A DNA stretch of 15,506 nucleotides. Source: CAYRPN01 sp964426135. Its GTDB lineage: Bacteria > Planctomycetota > Phycisphaerae > Phycisphaerales > Phycisphaeraceae. The position numbers were made by a program, and so were the translations under genes. Within the stretch, counting starts at the first letter, position 1. The number at the start of each line of letters is the position of its first letter. Below, piece after piece: positions 6,922 through 13,009 of the stretch. Location: NCBI GenBank assembly GCA_964426135.1, contig CAYRPN010000136.1, positions 1-15,506 of the forward strand, in the 5' to 3' direction. The notes under the pieces were generated by a model that saw only the letters and a program-made list of their open reading frames with translations, had not been told where the DNA came from and ran no database searches.

Positions 6922-7368
6922 ATGTTCTATTCCATGCTCACCCTCGCTCTCGACGATGGCACGCGCGTGGCGATCCAGGTGGCCGCTTCCGTCGCGCTGG
7001 TTGTGGCGGTGCTGGTGTTCATGTGGAAACTGCCTGCCACCGGCGAGCGGTTCTTCGGCTGGGCGCCGCCCTTGGCGCTGGCCAGCGCATGGGCGGGCCT
7101 GTTCGCCGTGTTCGCGTCGATCATGCTCTGGTGGCTGCCGGGCACGGACTGGTGGATCACGGCGATCATGCTGGTGCTCGATCCGGCGGCGATCTGCGCC
7201 GGCGTGCTGGTGCTGTGGATTTATCGCAGGCACCAGGGCGGCGAGGAAACCGTCCACATGCAGATGACGCAGGCCCGCATCGGCATCGCGCTGGCGATGC
7301 TCGCGGTGGCGATCGGGTATGTGTTCGTGATGAACCACAAGACGCCGTTCACGCCGGTGGGGCCGTGA
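6922..7368 (+). CDS. Four-helix integral membrane protein, unrecognised
   Basis: From ATG 6922 the protein is 148 residues and very hydrophobic, with four likely membrane helices at about 16-35, 50-72, 77-101 and 119-137, a basic/His loop RRHQGGEE (102-109), and an Asp-Pro (87-88) inside the third helix. Both ends and the loop between helices 2 and 3 appear to be on the same side of the membrane. The frame opens with a GTG at 6883, but the extra residues are not membrane-like and ATG 6922 is preferred. I do not recognise the family. It stands between queD and nuoJ, separated by about 300 bases on each side, so its position does not prove a role with either. Confidence 0.6.
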   Translation: MFYSMLTLALDDGTRVAIQVAASVALVVAVLVFMWKLPATGERFFGWAPPLALASAWAGLFAVFASIMLWWLPGTDWWITAIMLVLDPAAICAGVLVLWIYRRHQGGEETVHMQMTQARIGIALAMLAVAIGYVFVMNHKTPFTPVGP

Positions 7369-7427
7369 TCGGCAGGAGCGAGACGACGAGTGCCTTCGAG
7401 CTTCCCGCGCTCCAATTCTGATCCTGC

Positions 7428-7454
7428 AACTTCTACGCGCGGCGCATAGAAGTT
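7428..7454. terminator. Inverted repeat after the membrane protein gene, possible terminator
   Basis: AACTTCTA (7428-7435) pairs perfectly with TAGAAGTT (7447-7454), and the stem can extend inward through CGCGC/GCGCA with one mismatch. It begins 59 bases after the stop at 7368. No T run follows, so a standard intrinsic terminator is not shown. Confidence 0.35.
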
Positions 7455-7459
7455 CTAAT

Positions 7460-7494
7460 CCCTCTACCCTTGGCCCTCTACCCCTGGCCCTTCC
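7460..7494 (+). repeat. Short 7-base tandem array (CCCTCTA/CCCTTGG type)
   Basis: Five 7-base units: CCCTCTA, CCCTTGG, CCCTCTA, CCCCTGG, CCCTTCC. Units alternate, giving a 14-base higher-order repeat. A small palindrome CCGGC-TTA-GCCGG (7493-7505) follows directly. This lies in the spacer before nuoJ. Confidence 0.65.
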
Positions 7495-7590
7495 GGCTTA
7501 GCCGGCTCAAGGAAGGAGGCGATTGCGATCGCTTCCGCGAGTTCATTTTCGCCTGCGTCATTTTGTCTTCGCGTGAAAGTTTGCCGACGT

Positions 7591-7619
7591 TTGACCCTGC
7601 CCATCGCGACCGTTATTCT
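7591..7619 (+). promoter_or_regulatory. Sigma70-type promoter for the nuoJKLMN block
   Basis: TTGACC (7591-7596; 5 of 6 consensus bases) and TATTCT (7614-7619; 4 of 6) are separated by 17 bases. Transcription would start near 7626, about 40 bases before nuoJ. GAGGAA at 7654-7659 is a good ribosome site for the nuoJ start. This is the best-spaced promoter I can find in the window. Confidence 0.5.
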
Positions 7620-7664
7620 CTGACCACCTTGCCGGACAGCGTGCCGGTTGTCTGAGGAATTTCT

Positions 7665-8210
7665 GTGTTGACTCTGGCTCAGCAAAACTTGCCTTCGATC
7701 CAGGACATCGCGCCGGTGCTGTTTTACGCGTTCGCGGCGCTGTCGTGCCTCAGCGCGTGGGCCATCGTGCTCAGCGACAACATCGTCCGCATGGCGGTGT
7801 ACCTGCTGCTGACCTTGTGCGGCGTGGCGGGCATCTACTTCATGCTCGACGCGGAAATCCTGGCGGCGATCCAGCTCATCGTCTACGCCGGCGGCACCCT
7901 GATCCTGATCGTGTTCGGCGTCATGCTCACCAGCAAGAACCCGTTCATGCAGTTGAAGCCCAAGGGATGGGAAAAAGCCGTGGCATTGGGCGTGGGCATC
8001 ACGATGGTTGGTTTGATGACCTGGGCGATGGTGAACACCACGATCCACCTGCAGGACAGACCCGCCGAGCCGGCCGGTTACGACCAGGTTTCCGCCATCG
8101 GCAAGAGCTTTATGTCGGCGTATCTGGTGCCGTTCGAAGTGGCCGCCGTGCTGCTGCTGGTCGTCATGATCGGCGCGGCGTACATGGCGAGAAAACGAAG
8201 CAAGGTGTGA
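7665..8210 (+). CDS. nuoJ: NADH-quinone oxidoreductase subunit J
   Basis: NuoJ is a membrane-arm subunit of complex I linking the quinone site to the pumping subunits. The 181-residue protein has five predicted membrane helices and the family motifs AEILAAIQLIVYAGGTLILIVFG (split over helix 3) and, near the C-terminus, LVPFEVAAVLLLVVMIGA. The start is GTG 7665, five bases after GAGGAA; TTG 7668 is an alternative. It is the first gene of nuoJKLMN and is preceded by a promoter-like sequence. Its TGA stop (8208-8210) is the first three bases of a 7-base array. Confidence 0.95.
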   Translation: MLTLAQQNLPSIQDIAPVLFYAFAALSCLSAWAIVLSDNIVRMAVYLLLTLCGVAGIYFMLDAEILAAIQLIVYAGGTLILIVFGVMLTSKNPFMQLKPKGWEKAVALGVGITMVGLMTWAMVNTTIHLQDRPAEPAGYDQVSAIGKSFMSAYLVPFEVAAVLLLVVMIGAAYMARKRSKV

Positions 8211-8242
8211 GTCTTGAGTCGTGAGTCTTGAGTCCTGAGTCG
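8208..8242 (+). repeat. 7-base tandem array (TGAGTCN) overlapping the nuoJ stop codon
   Basis: Five units in phase: TGAGTCT, TGAGTCG, TGAGTCT, TGAGTCC, TGAGTCG. The first TGA is the nuoJ stop. Since 7 is not a multiple of 3, the array puts TGA in all three plus-strand frames within 21 bases. Confidence 0.85.
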
Positions 8243-8252
8243 GTTGGCTTGC

Positions 8253-8280
8253 TCTAAACCCTAAACCCCGCACCCTCATT
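8253..8280 (+). repeat. Short CCTAAAC-type 7-base repeat before nuoK
   Basis: TCTAAAC and CCTAAAC, followed by the diverged units CCCGCAC and CCTCATT. The match is short. It recalls plant telomere repeats, but only by chance of composition. It fills the last part of the nuoJ-nuoK spacer. Confidence 0.45.
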
Positions 8281-8281
8281 C

Positions 8282-8611
8282 ATGTTCACCATCGGCCTTC
8301 ACCATTTCCTGCTCGTCTCCTTCGTCATGCTGGGCGCGGGCGTGGCAACGATGCTCACCAAGCGGAACGCCATCGGCATTCTGATCGGCGTGGAACTGGT
8401 GCTTAACGCGGCCGCCGTCAACCTGGTGGCTTTCAACCGCTACTCGTGGAGCGGTGCGGCCGGCAAGCCCGCATTGGACGGCTCGATCTTCGCGATGTTC
8501 GTGATCGTGCTCGCCGCGGCCGAAGCCGCGGTGGCGCTGGCGATCTTCCTCAACTACTACAACAAGTTCAGCTCGATCGACGTGGAGCGAGCCGACGAAA
8601 TGCAAGGATGA
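8282..8611 (+). CDS. nuoK: NADH-quinone oxidoreductase subunit K
   Basis: NuoK is a three-helix membrane-arm subunit of complex I related to MrpC. The 109-residue protein carries the two family glutamates inside helices: E38 in GVELVLNA and E81 in LAAAEAAVALA, equivalent to E36 and E72 of the E. coli subunit. The loop between helices 2 and 3 (around residues 55-66) is several residues longer than in E. coli. ATG 8282 is the natural start. The stop is only two bases before the inverted-repeat element that separates it from nuoL. Confidence 0.95.
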   Translation: MFTIGLHHFLLVSFVMLGAGVATMLTKRNAIGILIGVELVLNAAAVNLVAFNRYSWSGAAGKPALDGSIFAMFVIVLAAAEAAVALAIFLNYYNKFSSIDVERADEMQG

Positions 8612-8613
8612 CG

Positions 8614-8776
8614 CCATTGAGCCGGCGGGCTTGCCCGCCGTGTGGCGCCCCGTGAACGGTTGTTCGTGTTGAGCAGGCAGGAAATGAGCTGTGTCGGGGA
8701 CTGGCAGGCCCAACCGGTTGATCGTGAATTGCTTCTTGATGGCGACTCCGCGGCGGGCAAGCCCGCCGGCTAAATG
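8614..8776. mobile_element. Small non-coding element with 26-bp inverted ends (MITE-like), copy 2
   Basis: The left end (8615-8640) and right end (8751-8776) are inverted repeats of 26 bases with one mismatch (CATTGAGCC versus CATTTAGCC). They match the ends of the element at 6667-6812, while the roughly 110-base interior does not resemble it. It begins two bases after the nuoK stop and ends eleven bases before the nuoL start. Confidence 0.75.
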
Positions 8777-8787
8777 ACGAATGAAAC

Positions 8788-10983
8788 ATGCGTGACCTCC
8801 TCCGAACATGCCTGGTGCTGGCGACGCTGCTGCCTCTGTTCAGCAGCGTGACCGTGCTGTTCTTCGGCAAGAAGCGGCTGCCCGGCAACAAGACCGGCGT
8901 CTTCACCGCCGGCGTCATGGCCGTGTCCTTCGCGCTGTCGCTGATCGCCTATCTCATGTGGTCCATGGGCGGCGCGGGCAAGGAAGGCCCGATCGTCGGC
9001 ACCATCAATTGGATCCCGATCGAAGTCTTCGCCGGCAAGCCCACGTTCCTCACACTCGGTATCCTCGTGGACGGCCTGACCATCGCGATGATGGTGATGG
9101 TCACGCTCATTTCCACGCTCGTTCACATCTACTCCATCGGGTACATGCACGGCGACAAGCGCTTCGAGCGATTCCTCGCCTACCTGTCGCTGTTCACCTT
9201 CAGCATGCTGGGCATCGTCACCGCCAACAGCGTCATGCAGATTTTTGTTTTCTGGGAACTGGTGGGCCTGACGAGCTACCTGCTCATCGGGTTCTGGTTC
9301 GAGAAGCGCGGCCCGCAACTGGCGTGCAAGAAGGCGTTCGTGATGAACCGCATCGGCGACGCCGGTTTCCTGATCGGGTTCGGCATCCTGTTCGCGAAGC
9401 TGGGCGGCAATCTGCTGCTGCCCGGCGCCGAAGGCGCGCTGGGCGGCGATGGCAAGGGCCTGACCAGCATGTTCGGGGCGGTGCAGGCAGTGCTGGCGGA
9501 AGAAACCAAGGCGGCGCTTGCCAGCGGGGTGCTCAAGGCCGGCGAGGCGTACTCGATCACGAATCCACCCATGTGGCTGACGGCCGCGGGCATCGGCCTC
9601 TTCTTCGGCGCCATCGGCAAATCGGCTCAGTTCCCGCTGCAGACCTGGCTGCCCGACGCGATGGAAGGCCCCACGCCCGTGTCATCCATCGTCCACAGCG
9701 CGACCATGGTCGCCGCCGGCGTGTTCATGACCGCCCGCATCTATCCGCTGCTGACGCCCGGAGCGCACCTCTTCATCTCGACCATCGGCCTGATTACGCT
9801 CGTCATGGCGGCCTGCATGGCGCTGGTGATGACGGACATCAAGCGCGTCCTCGCCTATTCCACGCTGTCGCAGCTTGGCTACATGATCCTGGGCCTGGGC
9901 ACCGGCAACTACATCTTCGCCATCTATCACCTTTTCACGCACGCCTTCTTCAAGTGCTGCCTGTTCCAGTGCGCCGGCTCCGTCATTCACGCCGCGCATC
10001 ACCAGCAGGACATGCGCTTCTACGGCGGGCTGATGAAGAAGATGCCCAAGACCGCGATCTGCTACGCCATCTGCACCTTGGCGATTGCCGGCGCATCGCT
10101 GCCCACGTTCATCACCGTGGGCGGTTATGGCCTGGGTCTCAGCGGCTTCTACTCCAAGGACGGCATCATCGCCGGTGCTTACAACTACGGCCACGAAGTC
10201 AGCATGATTTTCTTCTGGGGCCCGACGATCATCGCCTACGTCACCGCGTTCTACATGACGCGAAGCTTCTGCCTGACCTTCCTGGGCAAGCCCCGGGATC
10301 AGCACCTGTTCGATCACGCCCACGAAGCGCCCAAGCCCATGGTCTTCTCGCAGATCATCTTGGCCGCGATGGCGGTGATCAGCGTGCCCTTCGTCATCTG
10401 GCTGCCTTTGATCAGTCAGGCGGTCGGCGGGCTGATCGACACGATGAAGGCCACCGGCCACGTCTGGGTGCAGTCCGCCGACGATGTCCACATAGGCGAG
10501 CACCACATCCACGGCCCGCTGCTCTTCGGTTTCGCCTGGATCGTCGCCATCGCCGCCGGCTATTTTCTATACAAGGACGGCCCGGAGAAGGCGGACAAGA
10601 TCGCGAAGCTGCCCGGCGTGAACATCATCCACAAGTGGGTTCTCAACAAGTTCTACTTCGACGCGCTTTACGACGTCTTCACCGTGAACCTCGGCAAGAC
10701 CATTGCCGGCATCGCGTCGTTCTTCGACAAGTACATTGTCGACGGCCTGGTGAACTTCGCCGCGTTCCTCGGTCGGCTGTTCGCGTCGTGGACGGGCAAG
10801 GTGGACAACAAGCTCGTGGATGGCGCGGTCAACGGCGCCGCCGAGTTCGCCTTCAACTCCGGCAGTCTCCTGCGCACCAGCCACGGCGGCCGGGTGCGCG
10901 TGTATGTGATGGTGCTGTTCGGCGCCGCGTGCCTGGCGACCATCGCGGTGATGACCGTGGTGCTGGTGACGCGGGCGCATTGA
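8788..10983 (+). CDS. nuoL: NADH-quinone oxidoreductase subunit L
   Basis: NuoL is the distal antiporter-like proton-pumping subunit of complex I. The 731-residue protein is longer than the E. coli subunit (613) because of a long C-terminal part, as in many bacteria. Key features are FWELVGLTSYLLIGFWF with its helix-5 glutamate, AIGKSAQFPLQTWLPDAMEG and TPVSSIVHSATMVAAGV with the conserved lysine near residue 277, KRVLAYSTLSQLGYM, and FYSKDGII with the second pumping lysine. The amphipathic C-terminal arm and final membrane helix are present. A Gly/Ala-rich stretch before the lysine helix (about 210-255) looks longer than usual. The start is ATG 8788; nearby upstream ATGs are out of frame. 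Confidence 0.96.
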   Translation: MRDLLRTCLVLATLLPLFSSVTVLFFGKKRLPGNKTGVFTAGVMAVSFALSLIAYLMWSMGGAGKEGPIVGTINWIPIEVFAGKPTFLTLGILVDGLTIAMMVMVTLISTLVHIYSIGYMHGDKRFERFLAYLSLFTFSMLGIVTANSVMQIFVFWELVGLTSYLLIGFWFEKRGPQLACKKAFVMNRIGDAGFLIGFGILFAKLGGNLLLPGAEGALGGDGKGLTSMFGAVQAVLAEETKAALASGVLKAGEAYSITNPPMWLTAAGIGLFFGAIGKSAQFPLQTWLPDAMEGPTPVSSIVHSATMVAAGVFMTARIYPLLTPGAHLFISTIGLITLVMAACMALVMTDIKRVLAYSTLSQLGYMILGLGTGNYIFAIYHLFTHAFFKCCLFQCAGSVIHAAHHQQDMRFYGGLMKKMPKTAICYAICTLAIAGASLPTFITVGGYGLGLSGFYSKDGIIAGAYNYGHEVSMIFFWGPTIIAYVTAFYMTRSFCLTFLGKPRDQHLFDHAHEAPKPMVFSQIILAAMAVISVPFVIWLPLISQAVGGLIDTMKATGHVWVQSADDVHIGEHHIHGPLLFGFAWIVAIAAGYFLYKDGPEKADKIAKLPGVNIIHKWVLNKFYFDALYDVFTVNLGKTIAGIASFFDKYIVDGLVNFAAFLGRLFASWTGKVDNKLVDGAVNGAAEFAFNSGSLLRTSHGGRVRVYVMVLFGAACLATIAVMTVVLVTRAH

Positions 10984-10990
10984 GGCTTTG

Positions 10991-11064
10991 CGTAGGGTGG
11001 GTTGAGGCTCGGCGAAACCCACCACTCCGACGTAGGGTGGGTTGAGGCTCGGCGAAACCCACCA
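10991..11064 (+). repeat. Tandem pair of GTAG-type palindromic repeats between nuoL and nuoM
   Basis: Two identical 34-base copies at 10991-11024 and 11031-11064, period 40. Each starts with C-GTAG and folds into a perfect 8-bp hairpin GGTGGGTT/AACCCACC around the loop GAGGCTCGGCGA. The loop shares AGGCTCGGCG with the repeats near pcm and after nuoN, while the stem differs. TTGAGGCT also occurs at the nuoL stop (10980-10987), perhaps a remnant. Confidence 0.85.
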
Positions 11065-11161
11065 TCCACCCACCATGAACCATGATGCTCGGCTAGTGAT
11101 CGAAGTTGAGATAGGACCGTTTGAAAAGTTTGACCGATTGAAGTGACATCGGTGGACGCAT

Positions 11162-11193
11162 GGGTGGGGTTCGCGGACTCACCCCACCCGACG
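11162..11193 (-). repeat. Third, inverted and diverged palindromic repeat before nuoM
   Basis: Read on the minus strand, the sequence starts CGTC and folds as GGGTGGGGT/ACCCCACCC, a perfect 9-bp stem, with the loop GAGTCCGCGA. Loop and stem resemble the repeats at 10991-11064, with GTAG changed to GTCG. Confidence 0.65.
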
Positions 11194-11221
11194 AAGACGA
11201 CGACCTCCAAGATAAAACGCT

Positions 11222-12877
11222 ATGAACCTTCTCCTTGCACTGATGATTTTCCTGCCCAGCATCGCAGCCCTGCTGCTGCTGAGCCCGCTGATCCCCACCA
11301 AGCAGCAGGCCAAGCAACTGGCGCTGGCGACCACCATCGCCACCTTCGGCATCAACCTCATCGTGCTGTTCTTCGGCTTCGATTTCAAGAAGGAAGGCGC
11401 GCAGCTCGAACTGGCAATTCCATGGATCGACAGCATCAACGTCTTCTTCCGCACCGGCGTCGACGGTCTGAGCATGCCGCTGGTGCTGCTGACCACCGGC
11501 CTTTCCATCCTCGTCGTCTGGGCGTCGTTCAATATCGAGAAGCACACCAAGGGCTATCTCGCCCTGTACCTGTTCCTGCTCACCGGCATGCTCGGCGTGT
11601 TCCTGTCGCTGGACATGTTCCTGTTCTACGTGTTCTTTGAAGTGTCGCTGCTGCCGATGTATTTCCTGATCGGCGTCTGGGGCGGGCCGCGCAAGGAATA
11701 CGCCGCGATCAAGTTTTTCCTCTACACGCTGGCTGGTTCGATCTGCCTGCTGGTGGTGATGCTGGGGCTGTACTTCTTCACGCCCGAGGCAACGGGGCAG
11801 GGCGCGACGTGGAACATGATGGCCCTGCAGGGCAAGACGGTGAAGGAAACGCGCCTGGTCGGCGGCGAGCGTCAGGAAGTGACGATCGACGGCGCCAAGA
11901 TTCACGCGATGTTCCAGGCTCCGCCGGAAGCGCCGAAAGCCGCCGCAACCGCCGCTGCTCCCGTCGCCGAGTCCACCGCCGGCAAGTACTGGACGTTCGC
12001 CAAGTGGGCGTTCTGGCTGACGTTCATCGCATTCCTCATCAAGCTGCCGGGCGTGCCGTTCCACACCTGGCTGCCCGATGCGCACGTGGAAGCGCCGACG
12101 CCGATCTCGATGGTGCTGGCGGGCGTGCTGCTGAAGATGGGTGGCTACGCGATGATGCGGATCACCTGGCCGTTCTTCCCCGGCGCGGCGGCGGAGTTCT
12201 GGTGCGGCGTGGCGTTCCTGGGCGTGCTGGCCATCATCTACGGCGCCCTGTGCGCCATGGCCCAGACTGACTGGAAAAAACTCGTCGCCTACTCCTCCGT
12301 CAGCCACATGGGTTACGTGACCATCGGCCTGGCGGCGATGACCCGCACCGGCTTCGACGGGGCTTACTACCAGATGATCGGTCACGGCATCGCCAGCCCG
12401 ATGATGTTCTTCCTCGTCGGCGTCGTCTACGAACGCGCCCATCACCGCGACCTGAATCGCTTCGGCGGCCTCTGGCTGCGGTATCCCAAGTACGGCGCGT
12501 GGTCGCTGATCGGCTTCTTCGCGGGCATGGGCCTGCCGGGTCTGTGTGGGTTCATCGGTGAAATCATGTCACTATTGGGCTTGTTCCAGGCGGCGAACTG
12601 GGTGCCCGCCGATCAGGTGGCGACGGTCTACACGCTGGGTGTGATCGCGGCCTTCGGCGTGGTGCTCACCGCAGGCTACATCCTCTGGATGTTCCAGCGC
12701 GTCTACATGGGCGTCGACAAGCACGAGTACGATCACTACGAGCCGATGAACGGCCGCGAGCACGGCATCATGGTCACGCTGGGCGTGCTGGCGCTGATCT
12801 TCGGCATCTTCCCCGCGCTCGTCTTCGGCATCACCGGCGCGACGTTCAAAGACCTGCTGGCGATCGTGAATCCGTGA
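11222..12877 (+). CDS. nuoM: NADH-quinone oxidoreductase subunit M
   Basis: NuoM is the middle antiporter-like proton-pumping subunit of complex I. The 551-residue protein shows FFEVSLLPMYFLIGVWGG (pumping glutamate in helix 5), FLIKLPGVPFHTWLPDAHVE (lysine of helix 7), KLVAYSSVSHMGYV, GHGIASPMMFFLVGVVYERA and GLPGLCGFIGEIM (the late glutamate). Between the IKFFLYTLAG helix and the lysine helix lies a hydrophilic segment (about 191-258) with an Ala/Pro-rich stretch; it is roughly 40 residues longer than the matching E. coli loop. ATG 11222 is the start; no clear Shine-Dalgarno is visible. The 238-base spacer from nuoL holds three palindromic repeats. Confidence 0.96.
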   Translation: MNLLLALMIFLPSIAALLLLSPLIPTKQQAKQLALATTIATFGINLIVLFFGFDFKKEGAQLELAIPWIDSINVFFRTGVDGLSMPLVLLTTGLSILVVWASFNIEKHTKGYLALYLFLLTGMLGVFLSLDMFLFYVFFEVSLLPMYFLIGVWGGPRKEYAAIKFFLYTLAGSICLLVVMLGLYFFTPEATGQGATWNMMALQGKTVKETRLVGGERQEVTIDGAKIHAMFQAPPEAPKAAATAAAPVAESTAGKYWTFAKWAFWLTFIAFLIKLPGVPFHTWLPDAHVEAPTPISMVLAGVLLKMGGYAMMRITWPFFPGAAAEFWCGVAFLGVLAIIYGALCAMAQTDWKKLVAYSSVSHMGYVTIGLAAMTRTGFDGAYYQMIGHGIASPMMFFLVGVVYERAHHRDLNRFGGLWLRYPKYGAWSLIGFFAGMGLPGLCGFIGEIMSLLGLFQAANWVPADQVATVYTLGVIAAFGVVLTAGYILWMFQRVYMGVDKHEYDHYEPMNGREHGIMVTLGVLALIFGIFPALVFGITGATFKDLLAIVNP

Positions 12878-12883
12878 GCGATT

Positions 12884-12988
12884 TGAAATCTGAAATTTGA
12901 AATCTGAGATCTGAGATCTGAGATCTGAGATTTGAAATCTGAAATTTGAAATCCGAAATCCCAAATCCGAAATCCGAAATCCGAAATC
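12884..12988. repeat. Array of fifteen AT-rich 7-base units between nuoM and nuoN
   Basis: Exact 7-base steps: TGAAATC, TGAAATT, TGAAATC, three TGAGATC, TGAGATT, TGAAATC, TGAAATT, TGAAATC, CGAAATC, CCAAATC and three CGAAATC. Read on the minus strand it shows the same order as the array at 6097-6194: GGATTT-type units first, then CAAATTTCA-type units. It starts six bases after the nuoM stop and ends 21 bases before the nuoN start. Confidence 0.9.
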
Positions 12989-13009
12989 TTTCCCCGGACC
13001 GTTTAGACC

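Noticed and set aside
7528..7533. GCGATCGC-like palindrome near 7523-7533 as a HIP1 site
   Set aside because: It is a single partial occurrence with no sign of the dense distribution that defines HIP1.
8253..8269. CCCTAAA-like telomere repeat
   Set aside because: There are only two units within a bacterial operon; it fits the local 7-base pattern better.
8808..11045. A 745-residue plus-strand frame overlapping nuoL
   Set aside because: It is the +2 shadow of nuoL, with Arg/His-rich composition and no membrane helices, and it runs into the palindromic repeats.
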